A stretch of DNA of 64,000 nucleotides from Pedobacter puniceum (GCF_009674685.1 NZ_WKJI01000001.1:1488001-1552000), one strand, 5' to 3'; counted from the stretch's first letter, positions 26,843 through 36,104 are shown. Notes: generated from the letters alone by a model not told the origin. Translations and numbers: made by a program.

Positions 26843-27592
26843 TTATTCGGCTGATGGTAATTGGCCATCATGCTCTTGTACATAAGAGTTTACCAATTTA
26901 CGATATGTTACAACCAATATCACATTTGTAAACGGATAAGTTACAATAATACCTACTCCTAATGCCAAAAAGCCTAGTACTATAAAACCAACTACGATGA
27001 GTAAAACGGTAACAATCCTCAATAAATTATCTTGAGTAAGTGCTCTACTCTGTCTTAAAGATTCTATTGAACCGGAATCGTCATCAACAATAAAACATGG
27101 AAAAAACATAAACCTCATGGTAACCATCATCAATAAAATAAAAGCAACAACAGCTAAAAGCTCTAGAGCTATTGGGGTTTCTTTTATTTGATTTATGAAA
27201 TTGCTAAAAGAACTTATGGTTAGTAACTTTAGATAAATAAGATTAAAGGTGGCTACAATAAAGCCCAAGAAAAGAGTTAAAGTAATGAAGCTAGAAATAT
27301 TTTTCCATGTGGGGATAACTGATTTCACCTCAATATCTTCATGCTCTTTATCAATAAGATGGAAAGTAAGTTTATAAAAACCTAAAGTTGCCATACTATT
27401 GAGAATTAATACCAAGAAAAGGATAATGAAACTAAGAAAGCCTCCATCACCAATTAAAAACATGGAGGTAAATTGCATTAAAGCCAGTACGATAAAAGCA
27501 GTTACAGAATAGCCAATAATCACTAAAAAGTTTTTCTTGGTGATTTCCCATGAGGTTTCTAAAACTTCTATTACTGAAAAAGATTTCTCCAT
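26843..27592 (-). CDS. Polytopic membrane protein of unknown function
   Basis: 249 residues with about six hydrophobic helices: NFLVIIGYSVTAFIVLALMQ, the next GFLSFIILFLVLILN, one in ISSFITLTLFLGFIVATFN, one in LLAVVAFILLMMVTMRFMFF, and two near the C-terminus (IVTVLLIVVGFIVLGFLALG and VGIIVTYPFTNVILVV). The pattern of an N-terminal E-x-S-W-x-I-x-K-K-N helix and a central FFPCFIVDDDSGSIESLRQS loop resembles bacterial DUF975 or glycerophosphoryl-diesterase membrane-domain proteins, but I do not assign it. It is 8 bp upstream of the GH3 gene and 19 bp downstream of a glycosyltransferase gene. Confidence 0.65.
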   Translation of the reverse strand: MEKSFSVIEVLETSWEITKKNFLVIIGYSVTAFIVLALMQFTSMFLIGDGGFLSFIILFLVLILNSMATLGFYKLTFHLIDKEHEDIEVKSVIPTWKNISSFITLTLFLGFIVATFNLIYLKLLTISSFSNFINQIKETPIALELLAVVAFILLMMVTMRFMFFPCFIVDDDSGSIESLRQSRALTQDNLLRIVTVLLIVVGFIVLGFLALGVGIIVTYPFTNVILVVTYRKLVNSYVQEHDGQLPSAE

Positions 27593-27611
27593 TTAAGATT
27601 TAAGGTATAAA

Positions 27612-28598
27612 CTAATATTGATTGTTAATGTCTTGCTTTAATAATACACGTTTGCAATAATCTTGCACAAAACCAAAGCCATAAGCTGTTAGCTGTATGA
27701 AAGACGCAATAATGCTCAAAAATGCAACATTTAATGACTTATTTTTAAACAATGAGTCAAAAAATATCAACATTATGTAAAGCAGGAGCAATAAGTTGCC
27801 TAAAGCGGCCAAACTTATAGAAAAAAGATTAAGTATGAAGACTAAAATTAAGAAAGCTGTAAAGGCTACAGGTAGTAAATGAACCGCTTTTAGGGTATCC
27901 GGATAACGGAGAAATAAATCCACCCGAGTGCGCCCAAATGAGTGAATTTGTTTCCAAAATTGTTTAAAACTAGTTCTTCTTTTATGGTAAACTTTTGCTT
28001 CTGGCACCAAAGCTATTTTAAAGCCCATTTGATGTATACGGATAGATAAATCCATATCTTCTCCCATACGAGTTAACTTAAAACCTCCAGTTTTTTCCCA
28101 AACTTCTCTAGAAATACCCATGTTAAAGCTTCTAGGATGAAACTTACCTCCTGCATTTTTTTGCTTGCTTCTAATACCTCCGGTAGTTAAAAAGGAAGTC
28201 ATACCATAACTGATGGCTTTTTGTACTGCTGTAAAAGAAGAATGCGCTTCATCCGGACCACCGTAAGCGTCTAAATATTCTTGATAAAAATGATCTCTTA
28301 AAAGTTCTAAATAGTTATGGGGGATGATACAATCTGAATCAAAAAAGATAAAATAATCTCCTTTCGCTCGCTCAAAACCATAATTACGAGCAAAGCCTTG
28401 TCCGGCATTTTCTTTATAAAAATAATGGATATCTAACTGATTTTTAAACCCTTCTACAATAGCTTTAGCATCATGTTTAGAGCCATCTTCTACTACTAAA
28501 ACCTCAAAAGAAGTATAAGTTTGCTGCGTTAAACTTTCTAGCAGCTCTTTTATCTCTTGCGGCCTGTTGTATAAAGGAATAATGATGGAGAAAAACAT
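27612..28598 (-). CDS. Family 2 glycosyltransferase, membrane-anchored
   Basis: GT-A fold enzyme transferring sugar from an activated donor. N-terminal FSIIIPLYNRPQEIKELLES is the donor-binding start, VVEDGSKHDA is the first Asp motif, and FFDSDCIIP holds the metal-binding DxD. The acceptor-side segment is GGFKLTRMGEDMDLSIRIHQ (ED catalytic pair), and KAKVYHKRRTSFKQFWKQ-like text with a basic patch follows (EAKVYHKRRTSF). Two or three C-terminal helices (about 230-310) anchor it. 328 residues. The product is probably a cell-surface glycan or glycolipid. A second GT2 gene lies 66 bp upstream on the same strand. Acceptor unknown. Confidence 0.85.
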   Translation of the reverse strand: MFFSIIIPLYNRPQEIKELLESLTQQTYTSFEVLVVEDGSKHDAKAIVEGFKNQLDIHYFYKENAGQGFARNYGFERAKGDYFIFFDSDCIIPHNYLELLRDHFYQEYLDAYGGPDEAHSSFTAVQKAISYGMTSFLTTGGIRSKQKNAGGKFHPRSFNMGISREVWEKTGGFKLTRMGEDMDLSIRIHQMGFKIALVPEAKVYHKRRTSFKQFWKQIHSFGRTRVDLFLRYPDTLKAVHLLPVAFTAFLILVFILNLFSISLAALGNLLLLLYIMLIFFDSLFKNKSLNVAFLSIIASFIQLTAYGFGFVQDYCKRVLLKQDINNQY

Positions 28599-28664
28599 TT
28601 AAGATGAAAAGGGTTAATGAGTTAATCCAGAATTTTTGATAATATCATGAAAATGAACCAAAAA

Positions 28665-29618
28665 CTATATTTCTTTTTCTATTTGATACTGATTTCTGTT
28701 GACAGAACTTCTTGAAACTAGCTCGGCAACAAACCCTGTTAAAAATAACTGTGCCCCTAATACTACTGCAACTAAAGCGATATAAAATAAAGGTTGCTCT
28801 GTTACTTCTCTTTGATAAGGAGTGTGCATAGCAATATGGTAAAGTTTTTCGCCAATAATCCATAAAGCCATAATACTACCGAAAAAGAAGCTTAAAACCC
28901 CCATCGTACCAAAAAAGTGCATGGGTCTTTTACCAAATTTACCTACAAAGAAGATAGAAAGTAAATCTAGAAAACCATTGATAAATCTGCTAAAACCAAA
29001 TTTAGTTGTACCGTATTTTCTGGCTCTGTGTTCTACAACTTGTTCTTCTATTTTATTAAAACCAGCCCATTTTGCAATTACAGGTATGTAACGGTGCATT
29101 TCGCCATAAACCTCAATATTTTTTACTACTTCTTTGCGGTAAGCTTTTAATCCGCAATTAAAATCATGTAGGTTATAAATACCAGACATACTTCTGGTAG
29201 CAGCATTAAATAATTTTGTTGGGATGGTTTTACTTAGCGGGTCGTAACGTTTTTTCTTCCAGCCAGAAATTAAATCTAACTTTTCTTCTTTTATACGACG
29301 GTAAAGCGCTGGAATTTCGTCTGGCGAATCTTGTAAATCAGCATCCATGGTGATAACAACATCACCCTTTACACTGTTAAAACCAACGTTTAAAGCCGCA
29401 GATTTGCCGTAATTTCTTCTAAATTTAATAGCTTTTATTTGCTCATGCTCTTGTTGTAACTCCTCTATCTTTTCCCAAGAACCATCATTACTACCATCAT
29501 CAATTAAGATAATTTCATAACTGAATGCGTTTTTATCCATCACCTGCCTTATCCATTGGGTAAGTTCTGGTAATGATTCTACTTCATTATATAAGGGTAT
29601 TACAACTGAAATATCCAT
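28665..29618 (-). CDS. Family 2 glycosyltransferase, DPM1/GtrB-like with two C-terminal helices
   Basis: 317 residues. The catalytic domain begins DISVVIPLYNEVESLPELTQ, with IDDGSNDGSW and the DxD in ITMDADLQDSP, all typical of dolichol/undecaprenyl-phosphate sugar transferases. FNCGLKAYRKEV and EMHRYIPVIAKWAGF are also family hallmarks. Two helices at about 230-255 and 275-300 anchor the protein. Such enzymes make undecaprenyl-phosphate-linked sugars that are flipped for envelope glycan or lipid A modification. The neighbouring GT2 and membrane genes suggest an envelope role. The exact sugar is unknown. Confidence 0.87.
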   Translation of the reverse strand: MDISVVIPLYNEVESLPELTQWIRQVMDKNAFSYEIILIDDGSNDGSWEKIEELQQEHEQIKAIKFRRNYGKSAALNVGFNSVKGDVVITMDADLQDSPDEIPALYRRIKEEKLDLISGWKKKRYDPLSKTIPTKLFNAATRSMSGIYNLHDFNCGLKAYRKEVVKNIEVYGEMHRYIPVIAKWAGFNKIEEQVVEHRARKYGTTKFGFSRFINGFLDLLSIFFVGKFGKRPMHFFGTMGVLSFFFGSIMALWIIGEKLYHIAMHTPYQREVTEQPLFYIALVAVVLGAQLFLTGFVAELVSRSSVNRNQYQIEKEI

Positions 29619-29684
29619 TTCTTAACATGAGCTTTGTATGGCAGCCAACCTATTTTATTGATGATTTATATTGATAACGAATAT

Positions 29685-30215
29685 TTATGCTTCGCTTTCC
29701 TCAAACATTGGCGCTTCTTTTTTAAAGATAGCTGCAAATACTAAACTTAAAGCTGCCCCTGTTAAAGTGTACATAATGGCTGTGGTAACAGCAGCTAAAT
29801 ATGGTCCCCAACTTCTGGCAATACTCATAGCAGCATCTATTTGTTTAGATGATTGTCCTTGGTCTAGCATTTGATTTTCTGCTTCAACCAAGCCAAGCTC
29901 TAAAACATCAGGATTTAACCATTTCAAATAAATCAGCATAAATAAACCCATCATTAAAGAAAGTAATGAACTAAATCTAAAGCCTGTATTAAATGCTCTA
30001 CCAAAAGTGATATAACCATCTAATTCTTTTTCTTTATGATTTTTGATGGCTAAAGCCAAGCAAGCTATAAAAGGAATGTAAGTTATATAGTTTAATGCCG
30101 ATTTTTGATCAACCTCTGCAAAGTAAAACACATAGGTTAAAATAACAATCATCACAAAAGCCAATAAAGCCCAGTAGCTTGCTGTTTTTGTTGGTCTAAC
30201 TTCTAATTCTTTCAT
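29685..30215 (-). CDS. DUF4199 membrane protein
   Basis: 176 residues with four hydrophobic helices (around 12-33, 41-57, 75-98 and 133-160), matching DUF4199, a Bacteroidota membrane family of unknown function. The polar loop between helices 3 and 4 (PDVLELGLVEAENQMLDQGQ) is acidic. The start is 1 bp from the stop of the hypothetical gene upstream, suggesting co-translation, and a GT2 gene follows after 66 bp. Confidence 0.75.
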   Translation of the reverse strand: MKELEVRPTKTASYWALLAFVMIVILTYVFYFAEVDQKSALNYITYIPFIACLALAIKNHKEKELDGYITFGRAFNTGFRFSSLLSLMMGLFMLIYLKWLNPDVLELGLVEAENQMLDQGQSSKQIDAAMSIARSWGPYLAAVTTAIMYTLTGAALSLVFAAIFKKEAPMFEESEA

Positions 30216-30216
30216 G

Positions 30217-30888
30217 TTATGCTTGGTTATAGTTTACTATTAAATCTAAAACAGCGGCATCAAAAGCCGGATCTTCACTCAAAGTTTTAAACTCTTTCAT
30301 ATATTGAGCGTCTGGATTGATATTATAGAAAAATGCCATCAACGGGAAAAACAATTCTCTAATTTCTGAATCTGGAGAAAGTTTTTTAGATATTCTGGCT
30401 ATTTCTACTAAAGAACTTTCCATTAATACTTGGTTGGCAATAACATCTTCATAAATACGATGCTCGTCTTGAAACTCATCCTCATCAACCAACAAAAACT
30501 CTTTTAGATAGTCGTCTAAAGATGGGTCAATATCTTCATCATCACACTCTTTTAAGTATAATAAAAGATTTAAAAGCTCTGTACCTCTATCAATGGTTTC
30601 TTCTTCAATTTTTTCCCATTCTGGAGATTCTAAATAATCTTCATCTAGCTTTTTAGCGTCTTCGGCAAAAAAGTTAATCAACAACAAATCAAAAGTTAGT
30701 TCTCTTACCGGATCTAAAGCTGCTGAAGTATCAAAAACTTCGTCCATAGCAGACACTTTATCCATAAAATGTTGGTCTGAACCAAATATGGCTGTTAACT
30801 TATTAAGTTCTTGTTGAGCCGATACACCTTCTAATGCAGAAAATGTATTAAAAAGGCTTTCTAATGCTGCTTTTACTTTCTTATCCAT
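30217..30888 (-). CDS. Acidic helical protein of unknown function
   Basis: 223 residues, no signal peptide or membrane segment, strongly acidic (runs such as CDDEDIDPSLDDYLKEF and LVDEDEFQDEHRIYED), predicted mostly helical. I do not recognise a family. It lies between the dihydroorotase-like gene (12 bp gap) and the DUF4199 gene (1 bp gap) on the same strand, so it is probably part of this operon. Codon use looks like its neighbours. Confidence 0.65.
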   Translation of the reverse strand: MDKKVKAALESLFNTFSALEGVSAQQELNKLTAIFGSDQHFMDKVSAMDEVFDTSAALDPVRELTFDLLLINFFAEDAKKLDEDYLESPEWEKIEEETIDRGTELLNLLLYLKECDDEDIDPSLDDYLKEFLLVDEDEFQDEHRIYEDVIANQVLMESSLVEIARISKKLSPDSEIRELFFPLMAFFYNINPDAQYMKEFKTLSEDPAFDAAVLDLIVNYNQA

Positions 30889-30900
30889 AAGCTTTTGATT

Positions 30901-32157
30901 TTATTTAGCTTCGTAAAGCTGATGATTATTAATGGTTAACCAAACTTTTCCTTTTAATTTTTCTCCTATAAAAGGCGAGTTTTTGGATTTTGAATAATTA
31001 TTTTCGGTTGTATAATCCCACTCGCTTTCATCAAACAGAGTTAAATTAGCCTGTGCCCCTTCTTTAATTTCTGGCTGCGGTAAGCCTAAAATATCTCTTG
31101 GACCAATCACTAATTTTTCTACAATTTCTTGCGCATTTAAACCCGCTTTAAATAGTAATGGCAAAGCTGTTTGTAAGCCTGTGATTCCATAAGCAGCTGT
31201 TTCAAACTCTACTTCTTTAAACTCTATCTCGTGTGGCGTATGCTGAGAAACAATAGCATCAATAGTGCCGTCTTTTATACCTGCTAGTAAAGCCTCAACA
31301 TCAGCATTAGTTCTTAAAGGAGGTTTAACTTTGTAATGCGTATCAAAATCATGTAAAGCTTGTTCCGTTAAAACTAAATGATGCGCCGTAACATCGCAAG
31401 TAACCTGTAAACCTTTGGCTTTAGCAGCCTTGATAAGCGCCACACTATGTGCTGTAGAAATACTGGTGAAATGTATTTTAGATTGGGTATATTCTGCTAA
31501 ATATAAATCCCTTACAATCATTAATTCTTCGGCTATGTTAGGAATACCTTTCATTCCTAAATAAGTACTCATTTCGCCTTCATTCATTTTAGCTTTTCCG
31601 GCTATAGAGCTATCTTCAGGATAAGAAATCACCAAAGCATCAAAACCTTTTGCATATAACAAGGCTCTTTCCATTAAACCAGCGTCTTGTACGGGTGCTG
31701 TACCATCCGTAAAAGCTACAGCGCCAGATTGGGTCATATCATACATTTCTGCAAGGTCTTTACCTTCTTTCTTTTGCGAAATGGTGCCATAAGGATAAAT
31801 ATCAACTAATAATCCTTTAGCTCTGTTTTTTAAATACTCTACCTGTGCTTTTGCATCAACAGGTGGCTGCGTATTAGGCATAACACCAACCCCTGTAAAA
31901 CCACCGGCAGCAGCAGCAGCACTACCACTTATAAATTCTTCCTTATTTTCTAACCCTAACTCACCTAAATTGGCATTCAAATCAAAAAAACCTACTGATA
32001 AGTATTTACCTTTTGCATCAATAGTTTTTGTTTCTGATGGCTTAATATCAGCAGCTATTTTACTAATGATACCATTTTCTATAAGCACATCAACTACTTT
32101 TAAATGATGCGAAGAGGCAGGACTTACAAGCGTACAGGATTTTATAAGGATATTCAT
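30901..32157 (-). CDS. Dihydroorotase-family protein lacking the metal ligands (pseudoenzyme candidate)
   Basis: 418 residues of the amidohydrolase fold closest to class I dihydroorotase (PyrC). Conserved framework: AAAAGGFTGVGVMPNTQPP, VTAHHLVLTE, YKVKPPLRTNADVEAL and KDGTIDAIVS. The catalytic parts are altered. The first metal site, normally D-x-H-x-H, reads F-D-L-N61-A-N63. The HCED-like segment reads SYPED. The paired His of H-x-x-H-x-S-T reads HFTSIST. The catalytic Asp of T-D-H-A-P-H is Gln305 in SQHTPH. With both His of the first site and the Asp gone, hydrolysis of dihydroorotate is unlikely. Inactive PyrC-like proteins that pair with aspartate transcarbamoylase are known in other bacteria. 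The BatA-like gene lies immediately upstream (2 bp). An active PyrC is expected elsewhere. Confidence 0.85.
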   Translation of the reverse strand: MNILIKSCTLVSPASSHHLKVVDVLIENGIISKIAADIKPSETKTIDAKGKYLSVGFFDLNANLGELGLENKEEFISGSAAAAAGGFTGVGVMPNTQPPVDAKAQVEYLKNRAKGLLVDIYPYGTISQKKEGKDLAEMYDMTQSGAVAFTDGTAPVQDAGLMERALLYAKGFDALVISYPEDSSIAGKAKMNEGEMSTYLGMKGIPNIAEELMIVRDLYLAEYTQSKIHFTSISTAHSVALIKAAKAKGLQVTCDVTAHHLVLTEQALHDFDTHYKVKPPLRTNADVEALLAGIKDGTIDAIVSQHTPHEIEFKEVEFETAAYGITGLQTALPLLFKAGLNAQEIVEKLVIGPRDILGLPQPEIKEGAQANLTLFDESEWDYTTENNYSKSKNSPFIGEKLKGKVWLTINNHQLYEAK

Positions 32158-32159
32158 GA

Positions 32160-34205
32160 TTAATTTATTGCAGTTTTATTTGCCTGGATTTTGAAATACT
32201 TAACAAGAAGCATCTCAATAGCCAAAAATATCAAAACCAAAATTATACAAAGTTTCCATAAAGAAGCACCTAATTTCACTTCTTTTATCTGATTAGCTAT
32301 GGATGATGTGCCTGCTTCAATAATTTCAGTGTTTTTTCCAAAACTATTATTCAAATCAGTGTCGCTAGCATAACTTAAATCAGACTCATTTCTGCTTTGG
32401 TTAAAAGCCAGCATAGCAATTAGTTTATCTTGTTTATAAAGATCATAAAAACCTTGCTCTTTAACTTGGTCTGCAAAGAAAATAACTGTTCCTAAACTTG
32501 TATTTCTAAGTTCGGGAATGATTTCTTGTTGTGCCGATTTTAATGTCAAAACCTCACTAGCGGCTAAATCCACATTATCTATTAAAGCAGTTTCCTGCAT
32601 CCCTAAAATGTAAAACAGCTTTTGCTCTTGCCTTTTTAGCAATGCCATTTTAAATAAAAGTGGCAAAAACAAACCATGGTTAGTGAAATTAGAAATCTGT
32701 GGTTCAAGCGGTATAGCGCTCAAGTAAAGATTGCCTTTCCCTATCTGATAAGCTTGCAGAAGAGGCAAACTAGCATCTACCTCCATTAAATTTTGCTTAT
32801 TAGTTTTAGTAATGTTACTTAATTGGTAATAAGCAGATGTTCTAGGTAAATCTATTTGCTGAGGGATGTTTTCAAACACGTTTTCAAAAACCGGATGCTT
32901 TAAATTTAAACTAGCTGCCATTACGCTATCTTTTTGATAACGGATGGGATAATTTGCACCAGCAGCTTTTAAAAAATTGGTGTAAGAAGCTAAATCAGCC
33001 TCTAGAGGCAAGAAGACACTTAAATTACTACCATTTTTTAGGTATGCTATCAATTGCTGACTTAAGCCCTCAGAAATATGCTTCAGATTATGTAGTACAA
33101 TTAATTGTTGCTGTTTTAAATCGCTGTAGTTTATTTGGCTTTCGCCGATACTTTGCACTTTGAAAAAGCTATCAGTATCAAAAGCTGATGTTATCGCATT
33201 AGCTTCGACAGTTGAATTGATGATGGTTATAGGTAGCTCTTTTTTAACCTGAAAAGTAAAAAATAAAGCATCATCAAAAATCATTGGATAATCTTTAACC
33301 TTCAACTCTCCTTTTTGCCAACCGGTGTTTAAACCAGAAAAAGTAAGGGTATCTAAACTGCTTTCTCGTGGTGCTATAGCTACTTTACCAATGGCTTTTA
33401 TTTGGTTGTTAATTTTTAAATTAAGTGATACATCTTCCAGGCTTTTATCAGAATAATTCTTTACCCTTACAACCAATTGTTCTTTACTTTGCGGACGATG
33501 CAAAGGAGAAATAAACCAAACGCTATCTACCGCAACGTTGGGTAAGCTATTGGCTTTTAGTTTGATAAGATGATATTTTGCTGTACTATCTTTTTGTAAC
33601 TGAAGATTACCTTGCTGTTGAAAATCAGACAACAAATAAGCATGTTTTTGATAACCATTATTTGTTTTAAAAAAGCGCTCTTGCTGATTTAAAATTTGCT
33701 GATAATCATTTGTTCTGGCACTAATTTCTAAAGCATCTAAAGCTTCAAGAAAAGCTTCTTTATCTAACAGTCGGTTTTGCGAGCCGTTAAAATCATTACT
33801 CAAAAGCTGAAATTTATCGGTTAAACCATAAGTAGCAACAATTTCTTTGGCTTTACGTTTGGCTTCGTCTAACAAACGACCATCTTGGTTTACAGCTTCC
33901 ATAGAGAAAGAATTATCTATATAAATGCTTACCAAGTGGCTTTGGTTGGCAGAAACTGTATTTTCTTGCGGGATATAAGGTTTGGCAAAAGCTAAAACCA
34001 AAAAAGTGATGGCTAAAATCCTACTCAATAAAATTAACCGCTCTTTTATATTCCTTCTAGATGAAGTTTGCTGTTGTATATCCTTTAAAAAGCTGGTATT
34101 TGAGAAATAAACTTTCTTGAACTTCCTGAAATTAAAAAGATGAATAATTACCGGAATGGCAATTAATAATAATCCGAAAAGAAATTCAGGATAATAAAAC
34201 TTCAT
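32160..34205 (-). CDS. BatA-domain membrane protein with VWA-like region
   Basis: 681 residues. The N-terminus FYYPEFLFGLLLIAIPVIIH followed by LFNFRKFKKVYFSNTSFLKDI is the BatA N-terminal domain of aerotolerance-type proteins, with a second helix at about 60-78. Residues 90-230 form a von Willebrand A-like region with the metal motif DNSFSMEA (DxSxS), and a long periplasmic part follows. A last helix lies near the C-terminus (LWKLCIILVLIFLAIEMLLV). Proteins of this kind are common in Bacteroidota. The bat operon genes (moxR, batB-D) are not nearby, so this is a free-standing paralogue. Function is unknown, probably envelope protein assembly or stress. Confidence 0.8.
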   Translation of the reverse strand: MKFYYPEFLFGLLLIAIPVIIHLFNFRKFKKVYFSNTSFLKDIQQQTSSRRNIKERLILLSRILAITFLVLAFAKPYIPQENTVSANQSHLVSIYIDNSFSMEAVNQDGRLLDEAKRKAKEIVATYGLTDKFQLLSNDFNGSQNRLLDKEAFLEALDALEISARTNDYQQILNQQERFFKTNNGYQKHAYLLSDFQQQGNLQLQKDSTAKYHLIKLKANSLPNVAVDSVWFISPLHRPQSKEQLVVRVKNYSDKSLEDVSLNLKINNQIKAIGKVAIAPRESSLDTLTFSGLNTGWQKGELKVKDYPMIFDDALFFTFQVKKELPITIINSTVEANAITSAFDTDSFFKVQSIGESQINYSDLKQQQLIVLHNLKHISEGLSQQLIAYLKNGSNLSVFLPLEADLASYTNFLKAAGANYPIRYQKDSVMAASLNLKHPVFENVFENIPQQIDLPRTSAYYQLSNITKTNKQNLMEVDASLPLLQAYQIGKGNLYLSAIPLEPQISNFTNHGLFLPLLFKMALLKRQEQKLFYILGMQETALIDNVDLAASEVLTLKSAQQEIIPELRNTSLGTVIFFADQVKEQGFYDLYKQDKLIAMLAFNQSRNESDLSYASDTDLNNSFGKNTEIIEAGTSSIANQIKEVKLGASLWKLCIILVLIFLAIEMLLVKYFKIQANKTAIN

Positions 34206-34350
34206 TAAGAATCAAAGATATTAATTTTTATCAGTTGATGGTAATCAGTTGTCGGTTATCAGTTGACAGTTTTAAGTTGTAAGTTGCAAGTTAACAGTTT
34301 TAAACTATAGACCATAGACCATCAACCATGGACTATTAACCATCAACCAG
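34206..34350. repeat. Iterated-word spacer (CAGTTG / AAGTTG / GACCAT words)
   Basis: The spacer upstream of the BatA-like gene is almost entirely iterated words: ATCAGTTGATGGTAATCAGT, TATCAGTTGACAGT, AAGTTGTAAGTTGCAAGTTA, ATAGACCATAGACCATCAAC and similar. No open frame or terminator is visible. It resembles the spacers at 4206 and 22746 and the array inside hisD. Confidence 0.6.
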
Positions 34351-34351
34351 C

Positions 34352-35836
34352 CTATTCCGGCAAATATTTAGACAAATAAGGCTTAAGCTTAGCATCGTAA
34401 CCATAAACATCATCTGCGATGATTAATTTTCCGCTGTCATTTGTCCAAGCGGTATAATAAGCAATAAAAACTTTTACAGGCTCTTTAATTTTAACCCATC
34501 TTGAAGCTATCTCCTCTCCTTTGGCTGCAGCCTGAGTTTCTTTTTCTATACGTTGAGCCTCCCTATCATTATTCAATAAGAAAGCAGCCAATTTCATGGG
34601 TTGTTCTACACGTACGCAACCATGACTAACAGCTCTGTTTTTCTCCTGAAACATGGCTTTAGCAGGTGTATCATGTAAATATATCGCATAGGGATTTTGG
34701 AATATAAACTTGATTTGCCCTAAAGAATTATCAGCACCAGGGTTTTGTTTAAAAGCATAATCGGCAACAGAAGCTGTGCTCCAATCTATACTTCTTGCAT
34801 CTACCAACTCGCCTACCTTATTGTAAGCTACCATATTATTCTCCTCCAAATAATTTGGATTAGATTGTAAGCTTACCATAATTTCTTTACCAGCAATGCT
34901 TTTAGGAATATTCCAAACAGGGTTCACCTGCATCCTATCTATATTGCCGCTTAAAATTGGTGTTTCATGGTTTTTACCATCTTTAGAAAACGGAGCATAA
35001 GCCGTTTCGCCAACGCAAACCTTCATTTCTAAATCGGTAGTATTGTTTTCTATCATCCTGAGCTTAAATTCCGGGATATTTACCAATAAATACTTACCGC
35101 TGTACTCTTTTGTTGGCCATCTTAAACGCTCTAAAGAAAAGTAAATTTTTTGTTTATCGCTGGCACTTAAAGCTTGTTCTGGTGTTTCATTAATCAATAA
35201 ATTTTGAAGCCTTTGGTAATAGCCGTTTTTAGGCTGAATATCCTTTAAAAAGCTAGCCAGCTGTAATTGGTCTAATGTTTTATGAGAATCAATAAAATCT
35301 GGTCTTTTTACGCTCACATAATATCGTCCAAAAATACTTTTTGGATTTACAGCACCATACTTCAAGATATTAGAATAATTAATCAAAGCATCGGCACTTA
35401 AAATTTCTAAACTTGCTAATAATGGATAACTCTCCTCAACCTTTTTAAACTTTTTGGTTTTCACCTGATGTAATAAATCATTAATCTCCTTGGTATGAAA
35501 ATAAGATGGATTTAGCCCATGAAAAACACTCAATTTTAAATACCTAGATAAGGTGTCAAGCTCTCCATTAATTAAAAAATCGCCAATAAGGGTTAAACCT
35601 TTCTCCTCTTCTTCGTACATTTTACTTATCCATTTTGGGTTATGGATACGTTCTTTTTCTTTTACTAACTGCTTCTTAAAAACCTGATAATAGGCAGTGG
35701 TATCAAAATCTTTGTATTTTTTACTTTTAAAAGTCTTGGCTAAATCTCTTCCAAACTCTTCGTGTTTGTATTTTTTGCAAGACACTAACAAGAATAAACA
35801 AACAATAAATAGGTTGATGGTATACTTTAAACTCAT
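34352..35836 (-). CDS. L,D-transpeptidase lipoprotein (YcbB-like)
   Basis: 494 residues. The N-terminus INLFIVCLFLLVSCKKYKHE is a lipoprotein signal with lipobox LVSC. The N-terminal half is a helical region, ending in a peptidoglycan-binding-like or substrate-capping part. The C-terminal YkuD catalytic domain has VNIPEFKLRMIEN, VNPVWNIPKSIA and the active-site signature SHGCVRVEQP with the nucleophile Cys near residue 406; an upstream IYLHDTPAK contributes the catalytic His. Such enzymes form 3-3 peptidoglycan cross-links or attach proteins in the periplasm. It stands alone between two long spacers. The start at 35836 is divergent from the his leader by about 175 bp. Confidence 0.88.
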   Translation of the reverse strand: MSLKYTINLFIVCLFLLVSCKKYKHEEFGRDLAKTFKSKKYKDFDTTAYYQVFKKQLVKEKERIHNPKWISKMYEEEEKGLTLIGDFLINGELDTLSRYLKLSVFHGLNPSYFHTKEINDLLHQVKTKKFKKVEESYPLLASLEILSADALINYSNILKYGAVNPKSIFGRYYVSVKRPDFIDSHKTLDQLQLASFLKDIQPKNGYYQRLQNLLINETPEQALSASDKQKIYFSLERLRWPTKEYSGKYLLVNIPEFKLRMIENNTTDLEMKVCVGETAYAPFSKDGKNHETPILSGNIDRMQVNPVWNIPKSIAGKEIMVSLQSNPNYLEENNMVAYNKVGELVDARSIDWSTASVADYAFKQNPGADNSLGQIKFIFQNPYAIYLHDTPAKAMFQEKNRAVSHGCVRVEQPMKLAAFLLNNDREAQRIEKETQAAAKGEEIASRWVKIKEPVKVFIAYYTAWTNDSGKLIIADDVYGYDAKLKPYLSKYLPE

Positions 35837-35934
35837 ATATGTTTTTTGCTTTGTGCTTAGGCAATTGTTATGCCCTTATGTAAATCACCAAATTTCAATC
35901 TATCTCCAAAGACTAAAATAAATATCATATTACC

Positions 35935-35964
35935 TTGTAATTTAAGCAATGCTTTATATATTTG
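35935..35964 (+). promoter_or_regulatory. Bacteroidota-type promoter of the his operon
   Basis: TTG at 35935-35937, a 19-base spacer and TATATTTG at 35957-35964, an exact match to the Bacteroidota primary-sigma consensus (TTG-N19-TAnnTTTG). The implied start of transcription is near 35970, about 40 bases before the leader peptide ATG. Confidence 0.65.
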
Positions 35965-36008
35965 CAGCATTCTAATATTTCTCTTCACGTAGAAATTATT
36001 AAAAAGAC

Positions 36009-36104
36009 AAAATGAAAAAGTTTTTAACCACTGTACATCATCACATTCATCACCACTTAGGTGGTGCGCTATAGTATGTTTTGTACGTCAAAACTTTTCA
36101 TTTT
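36009..36104 (+). promoter_or_regulatory. His attenuator: pairing arms and terminator-like hairpin
   Basis: Three alternatives can be read. First, CACCAC (36051-36056) pairs with GTGGTG (36061-36066), using the last His codons. Second, GTTTTG (36078-36083) pairs with CAAAAC (36089-36094) and is followed by TTTTCATTTT, a terminator-like hairpin. Third, AAAATGAAAAAGTTTT (36009-36024, one bulged A) and GTAC (36033-36036) pair with GTAC (36083-36086) and AAAACTTTTCATTTT (36090-36104); this long stem excludes the terminator hairpin. Mutually exclusive folds around His codons are what attenuation needs. The precise order of events is inference. Confidence 0.75.
36012..36074 (+). CDS. hisL: His operon leader peptide
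   Basis: A 20-codon open frame MKKFLTTVHHHIHHHLGGAL then TAG. Six of its 20 residues are histidine, in the arrangement HHHIHHH. It starts about 40 bases after the predicted transcription start and ends 68 bases before hisG. Ribosome stalling at His codons when charged tRNA-His is scarce would control folding of the RNA downstream. Such peptides are the classical attenuator of enteric his operons. Confidence 0.9.
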   Translation: MKKFLTTVHHHIHHHLGGAL

